Positions 29,168 to 39,271 of a stretch of DNA of 64,000 bases are shown piece after piece. The notes under the pieces are model-generated. The model was not told the origin of the DNA. It made no database searches and saw nothing but the letters and a program-made list of their open reading frames with translations. Each line of letters opens with the position of its first letter. Positions within the stretch are counted from its first letter, which is position 1. This DNA comes from CAWIVH01 sp963839475 (lineage in GTDB: Bacteria > Acidobacteriota > UBA6911). The position numbers and the translations under genes are program-made. Where the stretch lies: the NCBI GenBank assembly GCA_963839475.1, contig CAWIVH010000020.1, positions 124,001-188,000 on the forward strand, given 5' to 3'.

Positions 29168-30568
29168 ATGACTATGAGCGAAACATCGAATTGGAATGTT
29201 ATCAATCCCGCTACCGAGCAGGTCTTCCGCACCATTACCCGAACGCCGAAGGAGGAAGTCGATGCCATCCTGTCCAGGATGCGAATCGCGCAGCGGTTGT
29301 GGCGCGACGTCCCCGTCCCGGAAAGGGCCGCGATCATCCGCCAGTTTATCGATGCCTTCCGTTCCATGAAGGAAGAGGTGGCGTTGGATTTGACTCGCCA
29401 GATGGGAAAGCCGCTCCAGCAGTCGCGCAACGAAGTGAATACCATGCTCGACCGTGCTGAAACCATGGCGCGACTCGCTCCGGCCGCCATGCAGGACGAT
29501 ATGCTCCCCGCCAAAGAGGGTTTCCGGAGGTTTATCCGGCACGAGCCGCACGGCATCGTGCTCGACATCCCTGCCTGGAACTATCCGCTCCTGATCGCGG
29601 TGAACGTCATTGTTCCCGGTCTTCTGGCCGGCAATGGAGTGCTCATCAAGCACGCCCGGTTGACCCCGCTTTGCGGCGATGCCTTTGTGGACGCATTCCG
29701 CAAAACCGATTTGCCGAAAGACCTCGTCGCCTCGATTCATGTGAGCCATGACGTCATCCGCGGGTTGATTGATACCCGTGCCGTCGATTTCATCTCTTTC
29801 ACGGGTTCCGTCGAAGGTGGAAGAGAAGTCTACAAGGAAGCATCCAAACAGCTGCTCGATATGGGGCTTGAACTGGGCGGCAAGGATCCCGCCTTTGTCT
29901 GCGAGGATGCCAACTTCAAGTTCGCCATGGAAAACTGCGTGGACGGCGCTTTCTACAACGCCGGGCAAAGTTGTTGCGCCGTGGAGCGCGTTTATGTGAT
30001 GCGATCGATCTACTCCCGGTTTGTCGATGCCTACGTCGCTGAAGTAGAGAAATACAGGGTGGGTCATCCCGAGGATCCGGCCACCAGCGTGGGTCCCCTG
30101 GCACAGAAAAAGGCCCTGGACTTCATGGAATTCCAGGTTAAAGACGCTGTCGACAAAGGCGCGAAAATCCTGACAGGCGGCAAGCGGCTGTCCGGGCCGG
30201 GATACTATTTCCAGCCGACCGTCCTGGTCGATGTGAATCACAGCATGAGCGTCATGATGGAGGAAAGCTTCGGGCCGGTCATCGGCATCATGCCGGTCGA
30301 CAGCGAGGAGGAAGCGGTGCGGCTGATGAACGACAGCCCCTACGGCCTCACGGCATCCATCTGGACCGAGGATGCGGCGCGCGGAGAGAGGCTGGCGCAC
30401 CTCACGGCGGCGGGGACGGTATATGTCAACCGTTGCGACTACCTCGATCCGGAACTGGCGTGGGTGGGAATAAAAGATAGCGGCCACGGCTGCACGTTGT
30501 CGCACCTGGGATTTTTATACCTGACCCGTCCGAAGAGTTTTCATATCCGAACCAAAACGGGCGGGTAG
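29168..30568 (+). CDS. Aldehyde dehydrogenase (NAD(P)-dependent)
   Basis: 466 residues. DIPAWNYPLLIAVNVIVPGLLAGNGVLIKH is the coenzyme region, LELGGKDPAFVC holds the general-base Glu, and NAGQSCCAVERVYV holds the nucleophilic Cys. The Lys-His variation (IKHARLTP) resembles the succinate-semialdehyde/medium-chain group. It oxidises an aldehyde to the acid, presumably the product of the upstream Fe-alcohol dehydrogenase, though 328 bases separate the two. Followed by the hexanucleotide inverted-repeat element. Confidence 0.93.
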   Translation: MTMSETSNWNVINPATEQVFRTITRTPKEEVDAILSRMRIAQRLWRDVPVPERAAIIRQFIDAFRSMKEEVALDLTRQMGKPLQQSRNEVNTMLDRAETMARLAPAAMQDDMLPAKEGFRRFIRHEPHGIVLDIPAWNYPLLIAVNVIVPGLLAGNGVLIKHARLTPLCGDAFVDAFRKTDLPKDLVASIHVSHDVIRGLIDTRAVDFISFTGSVEGGREVYKEASKQLLDMGLELGGKDPAFVCEDANFKFAMENCVDGAFYNAGQSCCAVERVYVMRSIYSRFVDAYVAEVEKYRVGHPEDPATSVGPLAQKKALDFMEFQVKDAVDKGAKILTGGKRLSGPGYYFQPTVLVDVNHSMSVMMEESFGPVIGIMPVDSEEEAVRLMNDSPYGLTASIWTEDAARGERLAHLTAAGTVYVNRCDYLDPELAWVGIKDSGHGCTLSHLGFLYLTRPKSFHIRTKTGG

Positions 30569-30585
30569 GAAATTCCAGCTCCACC

Positions 30586-30715
30586 CCACAAACCTGGACC
30601 TGGACCTACTGGACTTGGTCCTGGACCTGGACGTAATCTTGGATCTTTGTTACCAACAAAAGCTAATCCTGGTCCAGGTCCACGTCCAGGACCAGGTCCA
30701 GGTCCAGGTTTGTGG
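30586..30715. repeat. Inverted array of TGGACC hexanucleotides
   Basis: A 22-base arm at 30586-30607 (CCACAAACCTGGACCTGGACCT) is perfectly repeated in inverse at 30694-30715. Between the arms lie further TGGACC/GGTCCA units in both orientations around a 40-base unique centre. It can fold into a very stable cruciform or RNA hairpin. Placed 18 bases after the aldehyde dehydrogenase stop, it could end transcription, but the repeat structure is unusual. Confidence 0.8.
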
Positions 30716-30808
30716 ATCTTAGCGGTATTGACCTGTGCAGAAACTGTCAAACGGTAAGGTACAGCCCGCGTTTTGGAAAGAGCATGCCATCGTAACCCCC
30801 TTTTAATC

Positions 30809-30838
30809 TTGACATCCTGATTGGCGGAGTGATATTTC
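30809..30838 (+). promoter_or_regulatory. Possible promoter of the TonB receptor
   Basis: TTGACA at 30809-30814 with GATATT (16-base spacer) or TATTTC (18-base spacer) behind it. The -35 is perfect and the -10 weak. Leader of about 130 bases. Confidence 0.35.
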
Positions 30839-30973
30839 AACCTCATCACTAGGGTAAACTTTCAGCCAAAGAACTAGAGTTCCACCAAGATCACTGCGCG
30901 TCAGGGGGGCAAATTCCCTGTGGCAAAATCGATCGTGGAATCGCAGGCCAACCTACGAATAGCGAGGGTATCT

Positions 30974-33900
30974 ATGCCAAAACTATGGAAAATCGCGCTG
31001 CTATGTCTTCTGCTTCCAGCCTTGATCTACGGGCAGTCCACTTTCGGAACTATCCTCGGATCAGTCACAGACGAAAGCGGCGCCGTAATTCCCGGAGCCA
31101 AAATCGTGATCACCAACCAGGGTGAAAACACGACTCGTGAATTAGTAACGGATGCGCAGGGAAATTTTGAAGCGCAGAACCTTAAAGCCGGTGTGTATTC
31201 CATCACCGCTGAAAACGCCGGATTCAAGACTTTTAAAGCCGTGGACCTACAGTTGGCCGCGCGGCAAGTCCTGCGCGTGAATGCGGCGCTGCAGGTAGGC
31301 CAGATCTCCGATACCGTAAGCGTTTCGGCCAACCAAGCGGTGGTAACGACCGATACCGGCACCATTTCAGCATCCTTCGGGTCTCAGGAAGTGCTGGAAC
31401 TCCCGGCGAATTACAGGGGCGCCGGCAACACCACTCCCTACCGCATCTTGTCTTACCAGGCTGGTGTGCAGGGCGACAACAGCTTCGGCTATTCCGTTCA
31501 GGGGGCTTTGCCGTCGCAGACCGAGATCTCGCTGGACGGCATTTCAACGATCAGCGTCGCCGGGAACAGCCCGCTGCGCGACCTCTTTCCGTCAGCGGAG
31601 GGAATTTCGGAAATGAAAGTCCAGGGAGTCGGCAACAATGCCGAATTCGGGCAGGTCGGGGATATCACCACGACTTCCCGTGCCGGCACCAACGCGTGGC
31701 ATGGGAGCGCCTTCGACTACCTTCAGAACCGGGCACTGGACGCAACCGCCTTCGGAGCCACAACCAAGCCGCAGAAGGTGGCCAATACCTTCGGCGGAAG
31801 CCTGGGCGGCCCGGTCTTCAAGAACCGGACCTTTTTCTTCTTCACCTTCGAGGATATGCAGTACAAGACGGGAACCAGCATCCAGGCCACGGTGCCGACC
31901 TCTCTGATGAGAAGCGGCGACTTCAGCAAGCAGAAGGTGACTATCAAAGATCCGTTCACCGGTGTGGCATTTGCCGGCAACAAGATCCCGACTTCCATGA
32001 TTATCTCGACTGCGAACGCCGTGCTAAAATATTACCCGCTACCCAACTTCGGCTCGACGGACGTCCAGGCAAATTCGAATTACAGAACCAGCGCTGGAGC
32101 GCCGACCACCTCCTGGCAGTATGACATCCGGCTCGATCACAACCTTACCAGCAAACAGTCGATCTTCGGCCGCCTCAGCTGGAAGAACCAGGATTCTACC
32201 TCCCCCCGCTCGCTGCTCCTGCCGCCAACCACAAACTACAACAACAGCCGGACCATGGTTGTTTCACACAACTACGCTCTGTCATCGCACATCCTCAACG
32301 AGGGTAGATTCGGCATGAGCATCAGCGACACCGCATCCGTCTATGGTTACGACGGCATAGCCATAAACAAGGAGTTCGGGCTGATAGGCCAACCGCCCCT
32401 CACATTCAACGGCATGGCTACCTTTGGTTTTTCCCAGGGCACAACCAGTATAGGAGATGGGAAAGCGGGATTCACATTCTCTCACAGCTACCAGGGAAGC
32501 GACAACCTGACATGGACCATTGGCCGCCACACGATGAAGTTCGGCGGGGACGTGAGACGTCTACGGGCCCAGACCGCATTAGGGTTCACCGGGAGCGACA
32601 ACTATGGAAACTTCAATTTTGACGGCCGCTATTCCGGCGCAGATTTTGCGGATTTCCTGATGGGCCTCCCCTATGCATCCTCCTACGCATCGGTGAAACA
32701 GGACAACGACGGCGTTGCCTGGCATTACGCATTCTTTGCACAGGACAGCTACAAGGTGAATTCTAGGCTCACGCTCGAGTACGGCCTGCGCTGGGAATAC
32801 CATCCGCCTTTCATTGATCAGGGCTCCGACATTACCAATTTCGACCGGACGGTTCCCGTCACCGGGCGTGTGATCATCCCTTCTACGCAGCAGGCCATTG
32901 ATATTACGGCGCCAGGCTTCCTCCAGTCGATCAATGCTTGCCCCGGTCCATCCTGGAATGGCATCCCCTGCACACCCTTCCTCCAGGCCAACCAGGCCGG
33001 CTGGCCGGACACCCTCCGTTTTTCGCAAAAAAGAAACTTCAACCCTCGATTCGGATTCGCATTCCGCCCGTTTAACGACAATAAGACCGTAATTCGGGGC
33101 GGAGTGGGGCGCTACACCATGACTATCCTGGGCGCCGTTTTCTATTCGCTCACGGGGATCAGCAGTTCCGATGTCCGTGAATTCGCCAACAACATTTCGA
33201 ATGGAGTTCCGAGTTTCCAATTGCCGCAAATATCCACTAACGCCAGTGGGGTTACATCGGTACCCTATGGTCAGGCCTATTTCGGTACCGCCAATGATCC
33301 GAATTTCAAAGACCCCTATTCACTTCAGTGGAACCTGAGCATCGAGACGAGACCTGGGCTGGCATACCGGCCTCCGGGTTTCCCACATCGGCCTGCGCTC
33401 TGTCCAGCTGCCCTGGGCACCGGATTTGAACCAGCCGAAAAGCTCGACGACGCCATACGCACAGCGCCCGTTGACCGACCGTCCCTTCCCCTATTGGGGA
33501 CGCATCTACACCCGTGACACGGGAGCCAATGCCATTTACACCGCATTGCAGACGGAGTTAACCCACAGGTTCAGCGCGGGTCTTTCCTTCAACAGCTCCT
33601 GGACCTGGGCCAAAAACCTGAGCGACGCAGCTGGACCGGCCCCCACCGGATTCTCCGGCGAGACCGGCGGCGGACGTGTCACTAACTCTCTTAACCGCCG
33701 CGCTGACCGCGGCAATGTCTATGCAACCCGCCGGCACCGTTGGCTGTCAACAGCCGTTTACAATCTGCCCTTCGGGATCGGGCGATCCTACGGGGCCAAT
33801 ATGAACCCGGTGCTCAATGCCATCGTCGGAGGCTGGCGCGTCAGCGGCATCTTCCTGTGGCAAACCGGTCCTTACATAACCCCAACCATGAGCGGCGGTG

Positions 33901-34334
33901 ACCCCTCGGGCACAAACGGACCCGTTCGCGGAACGCAGCGGCCGGATGTTGTCGGCAACCCGGCGGTGAGTAATCCGACCGCCGATGTATGGTTTAACCG
34001 CGCAGCCTTTGTCTGCCCGGGCCGTACGCCGGGAGCGTCGGACCAGTACAACTGCGCAGTCACTCCCATCGCTCGTTTCGGTAATGCGGCTGTCGGATCG
34101 ATGGTAGGTCCGGGGTCGGTCAATCTGTCCATGGGGTTCGGCAAGGATTTCAGGCTGACAGAGAGGATAAGCTTGAAATTTGAGTCGACTTTTACGAACC
34201 TGCCCAACCATCCGAACCTGTCTGATCCCGGCACCAACATCACCAGCATAAACTTCGGCAAGATCACCACCGCGCGTGGCGGCGACAGCGGCGGCAACCG
34301 CGTCGGCCAGATGGCTTTGCGCATCGAATTCTAA
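30974..34334 (+). pseudogene. TonB-dependent receptor (Oar-like), interrupted by one frameshift
   Basis: The first frame from ATG 30974 (GAGGG upstream; GTG 30920 is the alternative) gives a signal peptide (IALLCLLLPALIYG), a carboxypeptidase-regulatory-like domain (GSVTDESGAVIPGAKIVITN), a plug and most of a large barrel. At 33347 the register is lost just after QWNLSIE. In the next frame RDLGWHTGLRVSHIGLRS continues, reaching the stop at 34334 with a C-terminal GNRVGQMALRIEF typical of outer-membrane beta-barrels. Deleting one A near 33345-33347 yields a normal 1119-residue receptor. Acidobacteria have many such proteins for carbohydrate or peptide uptake. May be a real mutation or a sequence error. 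Confidence 0.88.
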
Positions 34335-34347
34335 CTTCAGAAATGCG

Positions 34348-34378
34348 GGCAGGCGCGGAAAAGGTTTTTGCGCCTGCC
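34348..34378 (+). terminator. Hairpin after the TonB receptor
   Basis: GGCAGGCGC and its inverse form a 9-bp stem with a 13-base loop, 13 bases past the receptor stop. It is followed by a pyrimidine-rich but not pure U tract. Confidence 0.5.
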
Positions 34379-34505
34379 TGCTCCTTCCTCCCCCTTCAAA
34401 CCGATAGTTTGCACAGCGCGCAACATTTACCCCGCATGAACAGTCCCGTCTCTTACTCAATCCTTGTATACTCAGAAACTTCAGACGCAAAGGCATGGGA
34501 CCGAT

Positions 34506-35852
34506 ATGGATTTAAAAACGATTCTTCAAAAACTCGAAGAAAGAAAAATCAGCCGGATTAAGGTGGGGGTCACCGACATCGACGGGATCCTGCGCGGGAA
34601 ATACATCAGCCTGGAAAAATTCGTCTCGGCCGCCGCATCTGGCATGGGGTTTTGCGATGTCATATTCGGCTGGGACATTGGCGATGTTCTGTACGACGAG
34701 GCCAAAATCACCGGCTGGCATACCGGCTATCCCGACGCACAAGGGCGCATCGACCTGTCGACCCTGCGCTTCATACCGTGGGAGGATGGAACCGCGCTCT
34801 TTCTTGTCGACCTTTTCGACAAAAAGGGAGAACCCCTGCCGCCGGCTCCGAGGCAGCTGTTCCGCCGTGTACTGAGGCGGCTTGAAGAGGCCGGCTACAG
34901 TGCCTGCCTCTCCGCGGAATACGAATTCTGGTTCTTCCGCGAAACCGCTTCCAGCCTCCGGGAGAAAGGCTTCCGGAACCTCGATCCACTAAGTCCCGGA
35001 ATGTTTGGCTATAGCGTACTGCGTGCCTCCCAGAATATGCCTTTGACGCTTCAGCTGATCGACCAGCTTGCCCAATTCGATATTCAACTGGAAGGTTTCC
35101 ACACGGAAACTGGCCCCGGAGTTTATGAAGCTGCAGTAGCCGTGGATGCCGGTATGGCCGCCGCCGACAAGGCTGCCCTGTTTAAAACTGCGGTCAAGGA
35201 AATTGCTTCCCGGCACGGCGTAGTCCCGACCTTCATGGCGAAGTGGAACCACGACCTGCCGGGATCCAGCGGCCATATTCATCAAAGCCTCTGGGACAAG
35301 GACCAGAAGACCAACCTCTTTTATGGCGGCGAAGGAAAGTGTTCACAGGTTATGGAGCAGTACACCGCGGGAGTGCTGCACCACCTCGCTGAACTGATGG
35401 CAGTGTTCTGCCCCAACATCAATTCCTACAAGCGCACTGTCCCGGGAACATGGGCACCAGTAAACGCCACATGGGGTGAAGATAATCGCACGACCGCCAT
35501 ACGAACCATTCCGGGAAGCGCAAAGTCAACCCGGATCGAGCTGAGACTGACCGGGGCCGACATCAATCCCTACCTTGCGATGGCGGCTTCCCTCGCTGCC
35601 GGAATGGAGGGGATCGAACAGAAGATGAAGTTGCCGCCTCAGGTAACCAACGCTTATTCGGCTGAGGATGCGCCACCACTGCCGCGAAACCTGGCGGACG
35701 CAACCGCCTTATTCAAGAGAAGCGCCACGGCCCGAAAATGGTTTGGAGACGAATTTGTCGAACATTATGCGATCACTCGCGAGTGGGAAGTCAGGCAGTG
35801 CGAAAAATCCGTTACCGATTGGGAACTGGCAAGGTATTTTGAGTCCACCTAG
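34506..35852 (+). CDS. Glutamine synthetase family protein (gamma-glutamyl-amine synthetase-like)
   Basis: 448 residues from ATG 34506. N-terminal beta-grasp with VGVTDIDGILRGKYIS and a catalytic domain with SAEYEFWFF, HTETGPGVYE, SSGHIHQSLWD and the late RTIPGSAKSTRIELRL Arg loop. It is shorter than GlnA I and lacks its adenylylation loop, resembling PuuA/IpuC/GlnA4-type enzymes that join glutamate to amines rather than ammonia. With the amidotransferase and the alcohol and aldehyde dehydrogenases at 26.8-30.6 kb it could form a gamma-glutamylated amine or amino-alcohol pathway. The true substrate cannot be read from sequence. The beta-lactamase-like gene begins 13 bases later. Confidence 0.87.
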   Translation: MDLKTILQKLEERKISRIKVGVTDIDGILRGKYISLEKFVSAAASGMGFCDVIFGWDIGDVLYDEAKITGWHTGYPDAQGRIDLSTLRFIPWEDGTALFLVDLFDKKGEPLPPAPRQLFRRVLRRLEEAGYSACLSAEYEFWFFRETASSLREKGFRNLDPLSPGMFGYSVLRASQNMPLTLQLIDQLAQFDIQLEGFHTETGPGVYEAAVAVDAGMAAADKAALFKTAVKEIASRHGVVPTFMAKWNHDLPGSSGHIHQSLWDKDQKTNLFYGGEGKCSQVMEQYTAGVLHHLAELMAVFCPNINSYKRTVPGTWAPVNATWGEDNRTTAIRTIPGSAKSTRIELRLTGADINPYLAMAASLAAGMEGIEQKMKLPPQVTNAYSAEDAPPLPRNLADATALFKRSATARKWFGDEFVEHYAITREWEVRQCEKSVTDWELARYFEST

Positions 35853-35865
35853 GATGGAATTTGCC

Positions 35866-37374
35866 ATGAAGAAACTGCTGTTTGTTTCGTTGATCCTTTT
35901 TGTGGTAGCCGTTGGCATCGCAGCCGACAAACCCGCCGGCACTCTTCCCCGGAACACGCCGGAAAAGCAGGGCATTTCCTCCGCGGCCATCCTTTCGTTC
36001 ATTGAAGATGCAGACCAGAAAATCGACACTATGAACAGCTTCATGCTGCTGAGGCACGGCCAGGTTGTCGCCGAGGGCTGGTGGACTCCTTACGAGCCCG
36101 AGGCCCGCCACGTGCTGTTCTCATTGAGCAAGAGCTTTACCTCCACCGCCGTAGGATTGGCAATCGCGGACGGAAAGCTTTCGCTCCATGACGAGGTGCT
36201 GAAGTTCTTTCCTCAGGATGCCCCGGACAAACCGAGTGAGAACCTGAAATCGATGCGGGTTCATGACCTACTGCGCATGTCGGCCGGACATCAAGCCGAG
36301 GTGCAGTTCGGGCCGAAAGACGTATGGACCAAAGCATTCCTGGCGCACCCGGTTCCATTCAAGCCGGGGACACATTTCCTGTACAACACGCCCGCCACCT
36401 ATATGCTCTCGGCGATCATGCAGCAGGTGACGGGAATGACCCTCCTGGAATATCTGCGGCCCAAGCTGTTCGATCCGCTGGGGATCGAAAATCCAACCTG
36501 GGACAAAAGCCCCCAGGGAATTTCCTTGGGAGGCTACGGACTCAGCGTGCGCACCGAGGACATTGCCCGGTTTGGGCAGCTTTACCTCCAGAAGGGGAAA
36601 TGGCAGGGCAGGCAGCTGTTGCCGGCAACCTGGGTAGAAACGGCCACAGCCCGCCAGACCTCCAATGGCAGCAACCCGGCCAGCGACTGGGACCAGGGAT
36701 ACGGATTTCAATTCTGGCGTTGCCGCAATGGGGCCTATCGAGGCGACGGCGCCTTCGGCCAATATTGCATTGTCATGCCGGAACAGGATGCTGTTATTGC
36801 CATAACCAGCGGCGTCCGCAACATGCAGGCGGTCCTGGACATGGTCTGGGAGAAGCTGCTCCCGGCGATGAAAGCCGGACCCCTGCCGGCCAATAAAACG
36901 GCTCATGATAAGCTTCGCCAAAAAATGGCGGGGCTCATCGTCAAACCGGCTCAGGGGAAAGCGACATCGCCTCTTGCAGCCTCGGTCTCGGGCAAGCGTT
37001 ATCTGTTCCCGGAAAACAACCGGGGCATTGAATCTGCAGCACTGGAGTTTGGTGCCGGATCCACGACCCTTATCATCAAAACCGCGACAGGCGAAAGCCG
37101 CATCGCCTGTGGCAATGGCGCCTGGGCCAAAGGAAAAACAACTTTTACGAATGGTTTGGACTCGCGTTCGATGCCGGTGTCCGAACACCTTTCGGCGGCG
37201 AGCGGTGCCTGGACTTCGGACGATACCTACAAGGTAAAGCTGTGCCTCTATGACACACCCTTCTATGTCAATCTCGTTTTCCGCTTCCAGGGGGATGAGT
37301 TGCTGTTCGATTCTGAATACAACGCATGGTTCGGCCCGACAGTCCAGCCGCAGTTAAAAGGTCGCAGGCAATAG
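35866..37374 (+). CDS. Secreted serine hydrolase, class C beta-lactamase family
   Basis: 502 residues from ATG 35866; an ATG four codons upstream is possible. A Sec signal peptide (KKLLFVSLILFVVAVGIAA) precedes the catalytic domain with SLSKSF giving the SxxK nucleophile, then the GISLGGYGLSV segment as the YxN region. The C-terminal 120 residues form a separate beta-rich domain (SGKRYLFPENNRGIE) as in esterase-type members. Likely an esterase or D-aminopeptidase rather than a resistance enzyme. Co-transcribed with the glutamine synthetase homologue; functional link unclear. Confidence 0.87.
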   Translation: MKKLLFVSLILFVVAVGIAADKPAGTLPRNTPEKQGISSAAILSFIEDADQKIDTMNSFMLLRHGQVVAEGWWTPYEPEARHVLFSLSKSFTSTAVGLAIADGKLSLHDEVLKFFPQDAPDKPSENLKSMRVHDLLRMSAGHQAEVQFGPKDVWTKAFLAHPVPFKPGTHFLYNTPATYMLSAIMQQVTGMTLLEYLRPKLFDPLGIENPTWDKSPQGISLGGYGLSVRTEDIARFGQLYLQKGKWQGRQLLPATWVETATARQTSNGSNPASDWDQGYGFQFWRCRNGAYRGDGAFGQYCIVMPEQDAVIAITSGVRNMQAVLDMVWEKLLPAMKAGPLPANKTAHDKLRQKMAGLIVKPAQGKATSPLAASVSGKRYLFPENNRGIESAALEFGAGSTTLIIKTATGESRIACGNGAWAKGKTTFTNGLDSRSMPVSEHLSAASGAWTSDDTYKVKLCLYDTPFYVNLVFRFQGDELLFDSEYNAWFGPTVQPQLKGRRQ

Positions 37375-37393
37375 GTAATTTGAGAAGTTCTTT

Positions 37394-37455
37394 AACCGCA
37401 AAGCTCGCAAAGACTCCGAAGGATTTCGTTAGATTTTCTTCGAGGCTTCGCGGTT
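37394..37455. repeat. Intergenic inverted repeat, copy D
   Basis: AACCGCAAAGC (37394-37404) and GCTTCGCGGTT (37445-37455) with one mismatch. Interior and tail nearly identical to copy C. Located between convergent genes, 20 bases after the serine hydrolase stop. Confidence 0.7.
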
Positions 37456-37518
37456 CAATCCGTTTAGTGTGCCAAGTTTCAGAAGAGGCCGCGAAGGCCT
37501 GAAGAGCGGCTTCGCCAG

Positions 37519-38271
37519 CTACTGGGCGGTCCATCCGCCGTCGATTACGATATCGGCGCCGGTGATAAACCCTGCGGCCTCCGAGCAAAGATAGACCGCC
37601 AGCTGAGCAACTTCATCTACGCCGCCCCAGCGCCCCAGCGGGATGCGCGAGAGGAAAAAGCGGGTAAGTTCCTCACTCTCCAGCAGCGCCTTGTTGATTT
37701 CCGTTGCGCAGGGGCCGGGGCTGATTCCGTTTACGGTAATGGCTTCCGGAGCAAGTTCGAGCGCAAGCGCCTTGGTGAAGCCCAGCAGAGCCGCTTTGCT
37801 GGAAGAATAGGCCGCCCGGCCCGGAAGAGAGACATGGCTCATAATGGACGTCATGTTGATGATCCGGCCGTAGCCCTGCCCTCTCATGTGTGGGATGAAT
37901 GAACGGCACATAAGGAATGCGCTGGTCACGTTGGTGGCCTGCACGCGGTTCCATTCCTCCAGCGTGAAGTCGGTTACCGGCTTGCGGAGGTTCATGCCGG
38001 CGTTGTTGACCAGGATTTGGATCCGGCCGAACCGCTCTGACACAGCGCGCTCAACGCCGGCAACCTGAGCCTCATCCGAGACATCGGCCAGAAAAAGGGC
38101 TGCTTCCGAACCTGCCCCCTCGATTTGCTGAACCGCTTGATTCAAGAGCGCTTCGTCCCGCGCCACCAACGCGATCTTCGCACCAGCTCCGGCCATCGCC
38201 AGCGCGATGGCCTTCCCCAGGCCCCGGCTGGCTCCGGTTACAAGGGCCGTTTTGCCTTTCAATGTGTCCAC
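37519..38271 (-). CDS. SDR family NAD(P)-dependent oxidoreductase
   Basis: 250 residues. TGASRGLGKAIALAMA is the cofactor loop, LVNNAGMN the NNAG motif, and Ser/Tyr/Lys of the catalytic set lie in TSIMSHVSLPGRAAYSSSKAAL. The C-terminal ITGADIVIDGGW is typical of sugar-alcohol or 3-oxoacyl reductases. Start is GTG at 38271 with GGTGGGAA before it. It is followed in the same direction from upstream by two exported TIM-barrel proteins, so a role in sugar or inositol oxidation is a reasonable inference. Confidence 0.9.
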   Translation of the reverse strand: MDTLKGKTALVTGASRGLGKAIALAMAGAGAKIALVARDEALLNQAVQQIEGAGSEAALFLADVSDEAQVAGVERAVSERFGRIQILVNNAGMNLRKPVTDFTLEEWNRVQATNVTSAFLMCRSFIPHMRGQGYGRIINMTSIMSHVSLPGRAAYSSSKAALLGFTKALALELAPEAITVNGISPGPCATEINKALLESEELTRFFLSRIPLGRWGGVDEVAQLAVYLCSEAAGFITGADIVIDGGWTAQ

Positions 38272-38365
38272 ATTCCCACCTGATGGGATCGGATGTAACT
38301 CGAGGACCGGAGTTGGTTATCCCGGTCCTCAATCATTGGAACCCTGTTTGCTGAAGATCCGGGGA

Positions 38366-39202
38366 TCAAAGGGCAGCAATGGCTCCGCGCAGGTAACCGA
38401 TCGATTCGGCCGCGCCGGGCAGAGGGTCTTTGCTGTCCTTTTCATATTCCAGCGCCAGCGTGCCGCTGTAGTTAATCTTCACAAAGGTACGAAGCAGCTT
38501 GGGAATGTCGATCACGCCGCGTCCGATTTCGACGGTGGCGCCCTTCTTCGAGGAGTCGGAAGTGTCTTTGATATGCACATCGTAGAGGCGGTCGGCATAT
38601 TTCTGCGCTGATTCTGAAGGATCAACCCCGGAACGCTGGGTATGGCCGGCATCCATGCAGAGGCCGATGCGCTTATCGAGCTTGACGATGTGTTCGTAAG
38701 CATCTTGCGGAGTCGGGTAAAGCGGATTGTCCGGCCCGTGATTGTGGATCGCAACGCGGATATCGTATTGCTTGACCTTCTTTTCGGTGTATTCAAGCAA
38801 CTCATAGGCAGGGACACCGATGATCATTTTGACTCCGGCTGCTTTCGCATACTCAAAGGCCCGGTCGACCTCGGTGTCTTTCCGCATATAAATCACGCCC
38901 AAGGAATAGAGATCGAGTCCGGCAGCTTTCGTTTTCGCAACAGTCTCCGCAATCTGCTCGTTGGTGGATTCCATTTTGAGATGGAAATCCTTGAAACAGA
39001 TTCGTTTCAATCCGAGACGCTTCGTCATCTCGAGCGTTTTGTCCAATGGGAATTCACGGAATGTATAAGATGCCATCCCGAGTTCGAATCCGACCTTGGC
39101 TGGGGCCGCAACGGATTCGCGAATGTTCGGACCAACCGCGCAGGCGGCTGCGCCGATACCGGCCAACTGCAGGAACTGTCTTCGGTTCGTGTTTTCCATC
39201 AT
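38366..39202 (-). CDS. Exported sugar-phosphate isomerase/epimerase-like TIM-barrel protein
   Basis: 278 residues from ATG 39202 (AGGA eight bases upstream). NRRQFLQLAG near the N-terminus is a twin-arginine signal, then a xylose-isomerase-like barrel: GMASYTFREFP, AIHNHGPDN, CMDAGHTQRSG and DVHIKDTS carry metal-site His, Asp and Glu positions typical of this superfamily. Many acidobacteria and planctomycetes export such proteins to the periplasm. A sugar-epimerising or 3-keto-sugar-related role is inferred. Next gene upstream on the same strand is a divergent paralogue. Confidence 0.85.
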   Translation of the reverse strand: MMENTNRRQFLQLAGIGAAACAVGPNIRESVAAPAKVGFELGMASYTFREFPLDKTLEMTKRLGLKRICFKDFHLKMESTNEQIAETVAKTKAAGLDLYSLGVIYMRKDTEVDRAFEYAKAAGVKMIIGVPAYELLEYTEKKVKQYDIRVAIHNHGPDNPLYPTPQDAYEHIVKLDKRIGLCMDAGHTQRSGVDPSESAQKYADRLYDVHIKDTSDSSKKGATVEIGRGVIDIPKLLRTFVKINYSGTLALEYEKDSKDPLPGAAESIGYLRGAIAAL

Positions 39203-39271
39203 GAAAATTATCCTCGTGAAAAGTCCCCGTCCCGGCTTCAAAGTGCCGGATAGGGGAGACTTAAAATTAGA

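Larger units (their letters stand above)
30569..30973. other. 405-base non-coding region before the TonB receptor
   Basis: Contains the 130-base inverted-repeat element (30586-30715) and a possible promoter with TTGACA at 30809-30814. A minus-strand frame here encodes only Pro-Gly runs from the repeat and is not considered a gene. Confidence 0.55.

Noticed and set aside
29159..30505. Minus-strand frame of 448 codons
   Set aside because: Antisense of the aldehyde dehydrogenase, mirror codon phase, no domain.
30541..30849. Minus-strand frame with Pro-Gly runs
   Set aside because: Produced by the TGGACC repeats; no start site or other coding signal.
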